Shown one piece after another: positions 46,344 to 57,300 of a stretch of 64,000 nt of DNA. Where the stretch lies: contig JAFDYF010000050.1 in NCBI GenBank assembly GCA_018267575.1, forward strand, positions 27,393 to 91,392, written 5' to 3'. The notes below the pieces were generated by a model that did not search any database, was not told where the DNA came from, and saw only the letters and a list, made by a program, of their open reading frames with translations. Within the stretch, counting starts at the first letter, position 1; each line of letters begins with the position of its first letter. The position numbers and the translations under genes were made by a program. The stretch is from Bacteroidota bacterium. Its GTDB lineage: Bacteria; Bacteroidota; Bacteroidia; Chitinophagales; Chitinophagaceae.

Positions 46344-46414
46344 CTCCGCTTTAATATTAATTTGAGTATTATCGCATAATATTACAAATATATTCAGACT
46401 AAACTATTCCTTTC

Positions 46415-47941
46415 ATGCGAATTAGTATCGCAAAACCTTATTTATGGTATTCCAGCAATATTGAGAAAATAATATTTCGAACCTGTATATCTGCTTTATT
46501 CATATTGATCGTGGAAAGGATATTTATCATTTTCACCTATGAAGGGCATCTCGCAGGCATTGATAATGGTTTTGACTACCAAATAATAAGAGAACTGGCA
46601 GGATTTTCTATGTATCCAAACCCAGAAGATTACCCCTTCGCAGCCAATCCTTATACGCCTATATATTTTATTATCTGCAAATGGGTTGCCTCCGTGCTAC
46701 ACATCACAGCCAATGATACCATTTCCGTGTACAGGGTTAGCCGTGGAGTAAGCTTGGTTGCAGACATTGGCACAGTCATCATCCTTTTTAGCCTAATAAA
46801 GAAAATGGCAAAATGCGATAAGCAAAGAGCATTTATCCTTACTACTTTCTTCTGGACAATCCTATGCTATCTTGGCTATACTTTCAACAGATCCGACTGC
46901 ATGTTTCTGTTTTTTTATAGCTGCACATTATTTTTTCTAATTACAGACTTTCCAAAGAACAGTAATGCAAAAACACTCTTGCTCGCTTTGCTTACCATGC
47001 TTACCATATTTTCAAAACAAAACGGGATTAGTTTGCTTGTACTCATTCCGGCTTGGTTTATACTAACTAAGGAATTAAAGAAAATGGCTTGGTTTTTAAT
47101 TTTCGCTTGCATCTTTTTGTTCTTGGCTTATTATTATTTTCAATTTGTTTACACCCAACAAACATTTTCAAAAAACATTCTCAGTGTATTAAAGAACCGG
47201 ATTGATCTTCGCTGGTTTTATGTTTACATATTTAAGCTATTGGCTGACTCTCCATTAATACTGCCAATAGTTCTAGCATTGGTAGTCGGGATAAAATCGA
47301 TTGCCAAAAGTAGTAAAAGCATCTTATCCAAGATAGGCTTTCTCTTTATGATACAATTTGCCATGTCTCTAGGCTTTGCAGTAAAATGGGGTTCGTCATT
47401 GGGATATTTCAATGAATGTTATTTTATAGCTTTTATTTTGCTCGGATTAAGTATAACAAAGCACTCCGGTGCCGAGACAAATAAACAAGCCATATTATCC
47501 ATTAGTAAATATGTATATCCGGCTCTATTGATATTTTTTGTTCATGTTAGCCTACAGCTTTATTTATATTTTTTGAACAATCATGAAAAAGCAAAAGATA
47601 GTTTCAATCAGCAAATGGTGGTAAGTCATTATATAAAAAAACAGATTGGGAACAATGACCATTATGTGCTAGATCTCACAGATCCTGATTGGGATTTTTT
47701 TAAAAACCTACTATACAAAGAAAGTATTGCGCCTACATTCGATATGATCGATTGCTGCATGCTCCCAGATAAAATATTTGATTATACTGAAATGCTTAAC
47801 AGTTTTAAGTCAGGGAAAACACAGTTTTTGATTGAAAGAAAAGGAGAAAAGCAGGAATCAATTTGGAATACCGATCTAAGTCACTACAAAGTGGATACCA
47901 CTATCTTTAACTATACTATATATAAATTCCATAATCAATAA
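46415..47941 (+). CDS. Polytopic membrane protein, GT-C glycosyltransferase-like
   Basis: A 508-residue protein with about 10-11 hydrophobic segments and a C-terminal soluble part (about residues 400-508). The first large loop contains GIDNGFDYQ and NPYTPIYF, which have the acidic residue and the aromatic-proline pattern of GT-C enzymes (GT39/GT87/ArnT type), but no family can be named from sight. GT-C enzymes use polyprenyl-linked sugars, such as the product of the divergent GtrB-like protein. Function inferred from context. Confidence 0.7.
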   Translation: MRISIAKPYLWYSSNIEKIIFRTCISALFILIVERIFIIFTYEGHLAGIDNGFDYQIIRELAGFSMYPNPEDYPFAANPYTPIYFIICKWVASVLHITANDTISVYRVSRGVSLVADIGTVIILFSLIKKMAKCDKQRAFILTTFFWTILCYLGYTFNRSDCMFLFFYSCTLFFLITDFPKNSNAKTLLLALLTMLTIFSKQNGISLLVLIPAWFILTKELKKMAWFLIFACIFLFLAYYYFQFVYTQQTFSKNILSVLKNRIDLRWFYVYIFKLLADSPLILPIVLALVVGIKSIAKSSKSILSKIGFLFMIQFAMSLGFAVKWGSSLGYFNECYFIAFILLGLSITKHSGAETNKQAILSISKYVYPALLIFFVHVSLQLYLYFLNNHEKAKDSFNQQMVVSHYIKKQIGNNDHYVLDLTDPDWDFFKNLLYKESIAPTFDMIDCCMLPDKIFDYTEMLNSFKSGKTQFLIERKGEKQESIWNTDLSHYKVDTTIFNYTIYKFHNQ

Positions 47942-47975
47942 ACCATTTCCAACCGCGACTGAAAACATTTAATAA

Positions 47976-49691
47976 ATGATTATTAATCTTCTATATTGGG
48001 CTAGCATATCCCTGATTTCTTTCGGGTGGGGAAATATTTTCATTAGCCTTGCTTTTAAAAAAGCTCTGGGAAAGTCAGTGGACATCGAGCTTCCTTTTGT
48101 TTTCCTTATTGGGCTATCAATAATCGGCTCAATTGCTCTTTATCTTTCTCTATTCATCCCATTAAATTGGAAAGCTAGTTTCATCATCGCAGTGCCTGCT
48201 TTGGTATATTATTTTTTGAAAGAGAACAGAAGAAGAGCAAGGATACAATTCTCGCTTTTCTTTCAGGATATGTCATGGCTCTCTTATTTAATCCTTTCCG
48301 TATGCATATTCATGGTTTTGGTGATTGCATCAGCTAAGATTACCCATCCTGACACACTCGCATATCATGTTCAGTCTATTCTTTGGATGAAAACCTATAA
48401 AGCTGTGCCGGGAATTGCACATTTAAAATTAGAGTTAGGTTTCCAAAGTATCTGGTTTGCGATACAAGCAATATTGAGCCCAGGATTTAAAAACACTAAT
48501 GCGCTTTTTTTTACTAACGGTTGTATCTTGGTTTGGTATTTTATTTTTTTTATTAACAAAATCAATCCATCGTTAAAAAGGTCTGAAATAAACAAACCTG
48601 AAGCAAAGGCTAACTGGACATGGCTTTTATTGCTAATTTATTCATGTTTATCCTGGACACAGGTCCGGCTTACTGCAGCATCAGCTAGTCCTGATTTTAT
48701 AGTTGCCATATATATATGGTCAAGTGTTTATTTTATATTGCGATATTCAAGCAGTAGTAGTTATGATGATAGTTATTTATTAATACCTGTCTTATTTTGC
48801 AGCACCGCATTGGCTACCAAACTTTCGGCTATACCAGTACTAATTTTAATTCTAATTATCTCAATACATCTGATAAAATACAAAAGAAACATTACATTCT
48901 TACTGTTATGTTGCATTTTCATTTTAACGCTAACCCCTATCTTAATCAGAAACTATATTTCTTCTGGCTATCCACTTTACCCTTCCTCTATTGCTGGGTT
49001 TTTAAATCCTGACTGGAAATTGGACGAAAATACTCTAGAGCGTTTTCGGCATTATATCACAACCTATGCTAGATACCCAGTTTACAATATCCAATCACAA
49101 TTACAATTGGAAGTGCCAATCAGCAAATGGCTTCCTTATTGGTGGTGGAACCTAAACCTAGCTGATAAAGTGCTCATATCAACCATTGTGATGAGTATTG
49201 TCTATAACTTATTTTTTTTACGGCGTTTTATCACGATTACAAAAAAACATTTTTTTGTTTTTTTGGCTATTCTAGTAGGGTGCATTTTTTGGTTCATAAA
49301 AGCACCAGGCCCCAGGTTTGGGACTGGGTATTTGATATGTCTTGTATATTTTTTATTAACCCCCATTTTCTCTACTACCAATCCTGCGCAGGGAGTTAAA
49401 AGCATCTTACCCTTTAAGCTGGCTATAGCCATTTTCCTTATTGCTATTACAGGCTATTGCAATTATCGACTTGTAAAATTTTTTCAGCCTTCAGAAATTA
49501 TTTTTCCTGCAGGCATAGAAAAAGTAGAATACCAACCATACAATTACATGAATTTACAAATGAATTATGTAGATAAAAATACAAATGTTTGTGGGGCTAC
49601 CCCCGTACCCTGCATCACAGATTCAATAAATAATTTTGTACCAAGGGGCAATACGGTTGAAGAGGGATTTAAATCCAAACCCACTCAATAA
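47976..49691 (+). CDS. Polytopic membrane protein (LIC_10190-like)
   Basis: A 571-residue protein with about 12-13 hydrophobic segments. The loop THPDTLAYHVQSILWM and the following GIAHLKLELGFQSIWF resemble a group of uncharacterised membrane proteins annotated LIC_10190 family, often beside surface-glycan genes. It begins 34 bases after the GT-C-like gene, in the same direction, and ends 3 bases from the convergent hscA. The C-terminal soluble end contains CGATPVPCITDS, a cysteine pair. Probably a glycosyltransferase or glycan exporter; not shown. Confidence 0.68.
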   Translation: MIINLLYWASISLISFGWGNIFISLAFKKALGKSVDIELPFVFLIGLSIIGSIALYLSLFIPLNWKASFIIAVPALVYYFLKENRRRARIQFSLFFQDMSWLSYLILSVCIFMVLVIASAKITHPDTLAYHVQSILWMKTYKAVPGIAHLKLELGFQSIWFAIQAILSPGFKNTNALFFTNGCILVWYFIFFINKINPSLKRSEINKPEAKANWTWLLLLIYSCLSWTQVRLTAASASPDFIVAIYIWSSVYFILRYSSSSSYDDSYLLIPVLFCSTALATKLSAIPVLILILIISIHLIKYKRNITFLLLCCIFILTLTPILIRNYISSGYPLYPSSIAGFLNPDWKLDENTLERFRHYITTYARYPVYNIQSQLQLEVPISKWLPYWWWNLNLADKVLISTIVMSIVYNLFFLRRFITITKKHFFVFLAILVGCIFWFIKAPGPRFGTGYLICLVYFLLTPIFSTTNPAQGVKSILPFKLAIAIFLIAITGYCNYRLVKFFQPSEIIFPAGIEKVEYQPYNYMNLQMNYVDKNTNVCGATPVPCITDSINNFVPRGNTVEEGFKSKPTQ

Positions 49692-49694
49692 ATC

Positions 49695-51551
49695 TTACAC
49701 TTTTTTCCCTTTCATCGATTTGCTGATTGCAATATCCATCAAACGCTCGGCATATGGTTTTGAGATTTCATTGAGCGCTTCAATATGGGAATGAATAGCA
49801 TCTTTGTCTTCTGAGGATAATACTTTAGTTAAGCTATCTAACGCAGACTTTGTATTTTCAATCTCTTCATTTTCCAAAAAAGCCTTATTCTTTTCAATAA
49901 ACTTTTGGGTGGTTTCAATCATTTGTATTGCTTCTGTCCGTGCTTCTACCAATGCCCTAAGTTTCATATCCTCGCTGGCATTGGTAATGGAAGCCAATAA
50001 CATATTCTCCACCTCCTCATCGGTGAGACCATATTGAGGCTTTACTTCAATGACCTGCTCAATACCACTCCTTAATTCTTTTGCTTTTACCAGCAATATG
50101 CCATCAGCATTGATCAAAAAAGACACTTCAACTTTTGGCAACCCAGCGGGCATGCCGGGAATGCCGGTCAAATTAAATTCTGCCAGTTTCCGATTGTGTT
50201 GTACCAAGTCGCGCTCACCCTGAAATACGGAAATGCGCATGCTTGGTTGCCCATCCTTTTGTGTGGTGTATTGCCGGGCGGCTTTGGTGGGTATCTTTGA
50301 ATTGCGTGGTATCAGCACATCCATTAAGCCGCCCATGGTTTCAATACCAAGCGAGAGTGGTGTAATATCCAACAATAAAAATTCTTTGTTGTTGCCTGCC
50401 AATATATCTGCTTGTATAGCGGCACCCAAGGCAACTACTTCATCAGGATTCAAATCATCATGTACTTTTCGATTAAAAAATTTTGATACGGTTTCCTTTA
50501 CCAAGGGTGTGCGGGTGGAACCGCCTACCATCACCACTTCATCGATCTGATCAGTACCCAAATTAGCATCTTTCAAGGCTTGGCTACAGCATGTGATTGT
50601 TTTATCAACCAAATGCTGAATACCCTTTTCAAACTCCTGTTTAGTAATCTCAAATTTTTCTCCATCAACCATATCAGCAACTATAGAAGCACTTGAAAGT
50701 TGCTTTTTGACCCACTCTGCCTTCAGCCTGATTGCCTGAGCCAAGCTTTTATCAGCCCTCATGGTATTTTCATCTATAGCCGTTTTTTTGCAAATCAACT
50801 TTACCAATACTTGGTCAAAATCGTCACCACCGAGATAGGTATCACCGTTGGTTGACAAGACTTCAAAAATGCCATTATTGATTTTCAGGATAGAAATATC
50901 GAAAGTGCCACCGCCCAAATCATACACGGCAATGGTTTTTTCTTCCTCTTTTTTCAAGCCAATTCCATAAGCCAAGCTGGCTGCAGTAGGCTCGTTAATA
51001 ATCCGCAACACATCCAGCCCTGCCAATCTCCCTGCATCACGTGTTGCCTGACGTTGTGCATCGTTAAAATAAGCAGGCACTGTAATCACCGCCTTGGTAA
51101 CTGCCGTTTTGAGAATATGCTCTGCTCGTGATTTTAACTCTTTTAGTATTAAGGAAGATAATTCCACCGGTGAATAAAACCGGTCCCCAACTTGGATCTT
51201 CACCAATCTTTCAGTATCATCATCAATTACTTTGTAGGTAAAAAAGGAACCTCTATCCTTTATATCATTAAATGATTTTCCCATCAACCGCTTAACGGAA
51301 AAGATGGTATTTTCAGGATCGGCAACCAAAAGCCCTTTTGCGCTCTCCCCTACTGTAATCTGATTGCTTTCACCAAAATGTACAATGGAAGGAACCAACG
51401 AACTGCTATCATGCTCCTTTAGTGCAGTTGGTTTTTTACTTTCCGGATGAATGATGGCCACCAGACTATTGGTTGTGCCTAGGTCGATGCCCACAATCAT
51501 CTCCTCTTTTTGCAAACTCCCTGTGGAAATATTGATGCCTATTTTTGCCAA
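49695..51551 (-). CDS. hscA: Fe-S cluster assembly chaperone HscA (Hsp70 family)
   Basis: Specialised Hsp70 that helps transfer Fe-S clusters from the scaffold IscU. The 618-residue protein has the ATPase domain ([15 protein letters not shown] at about residues 19-33, [28 protein letters not shown]) and the substrate-binding domain. The N-terminal extension [12 protein letters not shown] and the shortened C-terminus, without the acidic EEVD-like DnaK tail, indicate HscA rather than DnaK. No hscB, iscU or fdx gene is adjacent; only tyrS lies upstream in the same direction. Confidence 0.87.
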   Translation of the reverse strand: MAKIGINISTGSLQKEEMIVGIDLGTTNSLVAIIHPESKKPTALKEHDSSSLVPSIVHFGESNQITVGESAKGLLVADPENTIFSVKRLMGKSFNDIKDRGSFFTYKVIDDDTERLVKIQVGDRFYSPVELSSLILKELKSRAEHILKTAVTKAVITVPAYFNDAQRQATRDAGRLAGLDVLRIINEPTAASLAYGIGLKKEEEKTIAVYDLGGGTFDISILKINNGIFEVLSTNGDTYLGGDDFDQVLVKLICKKTAIDENTMRADKSLAQAIRLKAEWVKKQLSSASIVADMVDGEKFEITKQEFEKGIQHLVDKTITCCSQALKDANLGTDQIDEVVMVGGSTRTPLVKETVSKFFNRKVHDDLNPDEVVALGAAIQADILAGNNKEFLLLDITPLSLGIETMGGLMDVLIPRNSKIPTKAARQYTTQKDGQPSMRISVFQGERDLVQHNRKLAEFNLTGIPGMPAGLPKVEVSFLINADGILLVKAKELRSGIEQVIEVKPQYGLTDEEVENMLLASITNASEDMKLRALVEARTEAIQMIETTQKFIEKNKAFLENEEIENTKSALDSLTKVLSSEDKDAIHSHIEALNEISKPYAERLMDIAISKSMKGKKV

Positions 51552-51692
51552 GATATTTTATTTAAAATTGAAGAATAACAGGTGAAAGGTTTAAAGATTA
51601 GGGTCTAAGGCATCAGTTCAAAAAAACCTTTTTAGTTCTCCTTTTCCCCCATGCCTTATACCTTTTACCTTACACCTCATGCCTTTAACCTC

Positions 51693-52970
51693 TTATAACG
51701 CCACAATCAGGAAGTAGTTCTTTTTCCCTTTTTGAAAGAGCAAATATTTTTGGTGCAATAAAAATGAGCTATCGACCAACAATTGCAAATTGTCAACTTT
51801 CTTCCTATTCAGGCTTATACCGCCATTTTGTATCAACTTTCTGGCCTCACCCTTGCTAGTTGCTATATTTGTTTCAGCAAGCAAGCTCACGATATCCACC
51901 CCCTCATTTATTTTTTTCGGGTCATACGAAACCTGCACAATACCCTCCAAATTTTTGAGGTCTTCCTCCGTCAGCGATTCAGCAGGTGCTGATTGGTTGG
52001 CAAAAAGTTTTTCGGTTGTTTTAATTGCATTATCATATTCCGCTTCTCCATGTACAAAAATAGTCACTTCTTTTGCCAGCGCTTTCTGTAGTGCACGCCC
52101 CGCAGGGTTTTGATGCTGTGTGGCAATCAGCAGTTCAATTTCACTCTTACCTAAAAAGGTAAAAATGCGGATCCATTTTTCAGCGTCGGCATCACTAGCG
52201 TTCAGCCAAAATTGATAAAACTGGTAAGGCGAAGTTCTATTGGGGTCGAGCCATATATTTCCCTTTTCTGTTTTACCAAATTTGCCACCATCGGCCTTGG
52301 TGATAAGTGGGCAGGTAAAAGCAAAGGCCTCGCCACCAGCTTTTCGTCGGATCAGCTCAGTGCCAGTTGTAATATTTCCCCACTGATCGCTGCCGCCCAT
52401 TTGAAGTTTGCAGTTCTTATTTTGATAAAGCCAGTAAAAATCATAGCCTTGTACCAATTGGTAGGTAAATTCGGTAAAGCTCATTCCTGTATCTCCGTCC
52501 AATCTTTTTCTTACACTATCTTTTGCCATCATGTAATTCACTGTGATATGTTTGCCCACATCCCTGATAAAATGCAGAAAACCCATTTGGCTGAACCAGT
52601 CGTAATTATTTGCTATTTCCGCGGCATTGGTTCTGGATGGGTCAAAATCAAGAAATTTTTCCAACTGCGCCTTCACTCCTGCGAGGTTTTTTCTCAAAGT
52701 ATCTTCATCCAACAAATTCCTTTCTTCACTTTTACCACTCGGGTCCCCAACCATGCCCGTAGCTCCCCCAACCAATGCAATTGGCTTATGGCCAGCTTTT
52801 TGCAAATGTACCAGCAACAAAATGGGTACCAAGCTGCCAATATGCAGACTCTCTGCAGTCGGGTCAAACCCAATATATCCGGAGGTCATCTCCTTCAGTA
52901 ACTGCTCCGGTGTGCCAGGCATGATGTCTTGGATCATCCCCCTCCATGTGAGCTCTTCAATCAGATTCAT
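51693..52970 (-). CDS. tyrS: Tyrosyl-tRNA synthetase
   Basis: Class I synthetase charging tRNA-Tyr. The 425 residues show the HIGH-type motif HIGS in [12 protein letters not shown], the Tyr-binding GGSDQWGNI, the KMSKS variant KFGKTEKG and a C-terminal S4 RNA-binding domain ([13 protein letters not shown]). The ATG of MNLIEEL is chosen; upstream in-frame codons would run through the promoter-like element. Length normal. The 140-base gap to hscA contains repeated AAGGTNTAAGG units on the minus strand and no clear terminator. Confidence 0.96.
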   Translation of the reverse strand: MNLIEELTWRGMIQDIMPGTPEQLLKEMTSGYIGFDPTAESLHIGSLVPILLLVHLQKAGHKPIALVGGATGMVGDPSGKSEERNLLDEDTLRKNLAGVKAQLEKFLDFDPSRTNAAEIANNYDWFSQMGFLHFIRDVGKHITVNYMMAKDSVRKRLDGDTGMSFTEFTYQLVQGYDFYWLYQNKNCKLQMGGSDQWGNITTGTELIRRKAGGEAFAFTCPLITKADGGKFGKTEKGNIWLDPNRTSPYQFYQFWLNASDADAEKWIRIFTFLGKSEIELLIATQHQNPAGRALQKALAKEVTIFVHGEAEYDNAIKTTEKLFANQSAPAESLTEEDLKNLEGIVQVSYDPKKINEGVDIVSLLAETNIATSKGEARKLIQNGGISLNRKKVDNLQLLVDSSFLLHQKYLLFQKGKKNYFLIVAL

Positions 52971-52991
52971 AAGCGATTGGTAAATTTTTGG

Positions 52992-52999
52992 CAAAAGTA
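52992..52999 (-). promoter_or_regulatory. Candidate -7 element of tyrS
   Basis: On the minus strand TACTTTTG matches TAnnTTTG exactly; no TTTG is found at -33. It lies 22 bases before the tyrS ATG. Confidence 0.5.
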
Positions 53000-53191
53000 A
53001 CGGATTACAGAAACTTTAAAAGTGCAATAATGTGAATAAAAATGCGTTAGTGATGGTTAGGTCTGGACACCAGAACAATGCGCATTTACAGCTAGTTATG
53101 TTTGGATATATGCAGTTGGCCACCCTATAAATGCGAGAAAAGCTTATGATTGGATTGATTTAACCAACTGTAGAGCATAAACTAAACCCGG

Positions 53192-54304
53192 ATGAAGAAA
53201 ATTTACTTGCTGTTTACCTTATCAGGCTTATTGCTTTGCTTTGCTGCGTCCGCCCAATTTGCTCAATATTCCAATGAATTCCTGAATATTGGCGCAGGGG
53301 CGAGGGGTATGTCGATGGGTAATGCCCAAGTAGCCTCTGTAACAGATGGTACAGCAGGTTATTGGAACCCTTCAGCGCTTACACATATAAAAGACTTGCC
53401 ACAACTGAACCTGATGCACGCTGAATATTTTGCTGGAATTGGCAAATATGATTTTGTGAACCTGAGCCTACCTATGAAAGATAATAAGCGAGTGCTTGGA
53501 TTAACCCTTTTACGCTTTGCCGTCGACAATATACCCAATACTGTTTTTTTGGTGCAGCCCGATGGCAGTATCAATTTTAGCAATATCACCACTTTTTCCT
53601 CTGCAGACTATGCCTTGTTGATTTCATTGGCCCAGCAATTAAAACAGATTGGCGATAATAAAATCAGCTTGGGTATTAATGCAAAAATCATCCATCGCAC
53701 CGCCGGCCCTTTCGCCTCTGCATGGGGTTTTGGTTTTGATGGTGGCGCATTGGTAGAAGGAAGACATGGCACATTAGGATTGGTTGCCAAAGATATTACC
53801 ACCACCTTCAATGCTTGGAGTTTTAATATCAATGATGCGATGAGAGAAGTTTTTTATGTAACCCAAAACGATATCCCCAGCAATTCAATAGAGCTTACCG
53901 CACCACAGTTGATACTGGGATATGCTTACAGGTTAAAAGTAAACCGGAAAATCAACTTGCTTGCCGAGGCTGATTTGGACATGACTTTTGACGGCAAAAG
54001 AAATGAGGTTATCAGCACCAACCCAATTAGTATCGACCCCAGGATGGGATTGGAACTTTCATATAGCAATGCATTTTTTGTGAGGGCTGGTATGAACAAT
54101 TTTCAAAGGGTGCTGGATGATCGAGACACTACCAATCATCAAAGGATTTGGATCTACCAACCCAGTATTGGGGCTGGATTCAAAGTTGGCGATGTGCAGA
54201 TCGATTATGCTTTTACAAACCTGGCCAATCAAGCCAACCCGTTATATACCCATGTTTTTTCTTTAAGGGTTGACCTCAGGAAAAAAGCAATGAAGAAACC
54301 CTGA
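53192..54304 (+). CDS. PorV/PorQ-family outer-membrane protein
   Basis: A 370-residue outer-membrane beta-barrel with a signal peptide (MKKIYLLFTLSGLLLCFAASAQ). The start of the mature protein, FLNIGAGARGMSMGNAQVASV followed by GYWNPSAL, is the signature of PorV/PorQ-like (FadL-fold) proteins that shuttle type IX secretion substrates to the attachment complex. Sequence is closer to the PorV-like subgroup than to PorQ, and the next gene, 29 bases downstream, is a PorU-like C25 peptidase, so the pair resembles a second PorV-PorU set. No T9SS core genes (porKLMN, sov) are in the window. Confidence 0.82.
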   Translation: MKKIYLLFTLSGLLLCFAASAQFAQYSNEFLNIGAGARGMSMGNAQVASVTDGTAGYWNPSALTHIKDLPQLNLMHAEYFAGIGKYDFVNLSLPMKDNKRVLGLTLLRFAVDNIPNTVFLVQPDGSINFSNITTFSSADYALLISLAQQLKQIGDNKISLGINAKIIHRTAGPFASAWGFGFDGGALVEGRHGTLGLVAKDITTTFNAWSFNINDAMREVFYVTQNDIPSNSIELTAPQLILGYAYRLKVNRKINLLAEADLDMTFDGKRNEVISTNPISIDPRMGLELSYSNAFFVRAGMNNFQRVLDDRDTTNHQRIWIYQPSIGAGFKVGDVQIDYAFTNLANQANPLYTHVFSLRVDLRKKAMKKP

Positions 54305-54333
54305 TTGTAAAACAGAATACTGAAAGAAATGCT

Positions 54334-57300
54334 ATGAAAAAGATTTTTACCATATTGCTTTTGATGGCTGCTTTCTGTAGCCATGCACAATTATATAATA
54401 ACGAGTGGATCGACTTCAGCAAAACCTATTACAAATTCAAAATAGCTGCAGACGGTCTCTACAGAATCCCTCAATCAGTGATTGCAAGCGCAGGTCTTGG
54501 CAGCACGCCAGCACAATATTTCCAACTTTTCAGGAATGGGCAAGAAGTGCCTATTTATACATCGGTAGCTAGCGGCCCATTAGGCAGTTCAGACTATATA
54601 GAATTTTGGGGAAGGATGAACGATGGATCGGCTGATAATGTGCTTTACACAAACCCTGCCTACCAGCATACCAAGAAATGGAGTCTGGAGACAGATACAT
54701 CCGTCTATTTTCTTACAGTAAATCCAACAGCAACCACTTTTCATTATAATACCATCAACACGGATACTACCGGAAATTTATTGCCGGTAGAACCTTATTT
54801 CATGTACACAGCTTCCACTGCGTATAGGGCTCAAATTAATGCTGGCTATGCACAAGTTGTGGGCGAGTATCTCTATTCTTCTACTTATGATAAAGGCGAA
54901 TTCTGGGGTTCCTATGCTGTTTATCCCGGAGCCAGCAATGCATTAGCTGATACAAAAACGAATCTGTTCCTCTATACCGCTGGGCCAAGTACAGCAACAT
55001 TACGTTTTGGCATCGTGGGTCAAGCAGATAACCTGAGACCTTCCATTCAAGCAATTATTAACAATACCGTAGTCAAGGACACGGTGTTGAACAGCTTTAA
55101 TGATCTGGTTACCACCACCACTATCCCAACAAGCCTAATCAACTCAGGTACGGCATCCATAGTCTATCAAAATAATTGTGCAACCCCTACCGATCGGGTA
55201 GTGGTTTCTTTTTCTGACCTGACTTATCCACGCCAATTCGATTTTGGGAATCAGTCTAATTTTTATTTTGAACTTCCCGCAAAAGCTAGTGGATATTATT
55301 TGCAGGTCAGTGATTTTAATGCTGGCACAGCGGCCCCTCTACTTTATGATCTTTCTAATGGCATCAGATGCAACATGATTGTTGTAAATAATAAATATTA
55401 TGCCATACTACCAGGGTCTAGTTCCACAAGAAAACTGGTAATGGTGAGCCAGGACCCATCAAATATTAATAGCGTAAGCAGCCTGACACCAAAGCAATTT
55501 GTGAACTATGCAAACACGAGCAACCAAGGCAACTATTTAATCATTAGTAATCCATTATTATACTCTGGCGGCCAGTCGGGGGGGAATCCGGTAGCGGCCT
55601 ATCAACAGTATCGCAATTCCGCAGCGGGAGGCAGCTTTAATGCAATTGTTGTAGACATAAATGAACTGATTGACCAATTTGCATTTGGAATAAAAAACCA
55701 CCCTATTTCAATTAAAAATTTTCTCCGCTTTTCGAGAAACAAATTTGCTTCAAACCCACAATATGTTTTTTTGATTGGTCATGGGCTTACCTACGATCAG
55801 TATAGATATAATGAAAGCAATCCCAACACTCCACTCTTGGCTTCGGTCCCCACTTGGGGTTACCCCGCTTCTGACAATTTGTTGAGTTCAGCAGATGCTT
55901 CTTCACCAGTGCCATTGACCCCGATTGGACGCCTATCTGTAGTCAGTGGAGCTGAACTACAAACCTATCTGCAAAAAATGATAGAATATGAACAAGCACA
56001 ACAAACCGCACCCAATACCGTTGCCGGTAGGGGGTGGATGAAAAATGTGGTGCATGTTACTGGTGCAGCGGACGCTTTTCTTGGCAATGTGCTTTGCAAT
56101 TACATGAACAATTATCAACAGATTATTGAGGATACTTTATTCGGGGGCAATGTGACTTTGTTTTGTGATGTATCTGCAGATGTGGGCACCAGCATCGTGA
56201 ACCAGCAATTATCGAATTTGTTCACTACCGGCTTTAGCTTTTTAAATTATTTTGGCCATTCTTCTGCTGCCACACTTGACTATAACCTGAATGACCCCTC
56301 TTCGTATAATAATCAAGGGAAATATCCCGTATTCTTTGTAAATGGATGCAATGCAGGCAACTTCTTTGTTTTTAGTCAGGGTAGAATTCAGGGAGGCTCG
56401 AAAACATTATCTGAAACATGGAGCTTGGCCAATGAAAGCGGTTCAATCGCCTTTGTGGCAAGCACTTCATTCAGTATCGTTAATTATGTGAATATCTTGA
56501 TCAATGGGCTCTACAATATGATTACCAATCAGGATTATGGAAAATCCTTGGGCATTATACAAGCAGATGCCATGCAAAGCCTTGTGAACGTAGCACCTGG
56601 GGATTATTATGCCCAGACCCAAGCAGAGCAGATGGTATTACACGGAGACCCTGCCTTAAAATTGAATAATGGTTTACTTCCCGACTACGACGTAGAAGCA
56701 TCGCAGGTTGTGATTTCACCATCCTTTGTTTCAATTGCGGATACCAATTTTACCGTCAATGCACACCTCTGGAATCTCGGGAAAGCTGTTTCAGATTCAA
56801 TTTTGATCATTGTTACCAGACAATACCCAAATGGAACAAGCACGGTATTGGTCCAGAAAAAAATCCCTGGAATCAGAACAATGGACTCCATATCGATATC
56901 GGTTCCCATACTCCCTACAAGAGACCAAGGTCAGAACTATATCAGCATCACTGTAAATGCTGATAATAAAGTACCAGAATTGACCACCGCAAATAATTCG
57001 GCAAAAATTGGGGTTTATGTTTATGTGAACGAGGCCAAACCTATTTACCCTTATGACTATTCCATAGTCAGCACACAAAACCAAAAAATTTTTGCATCTA
57101 CCGCTGACCCACTTGCTCCATCAAAGCAATATATAATGGAAATGGATACTACTGCTTTATTCAATTCCCCGTCATTGGTAAGCAAAACTATTAACTCGGT
57201 TGGTGGTGCCTTGCAATTCGACCCGGGAATCTCCTTTAGAGATAGTACCGTTTACTACTGGAGGGTTTCTATAGCACCCACCACAACAGGAGGGCTTTAT

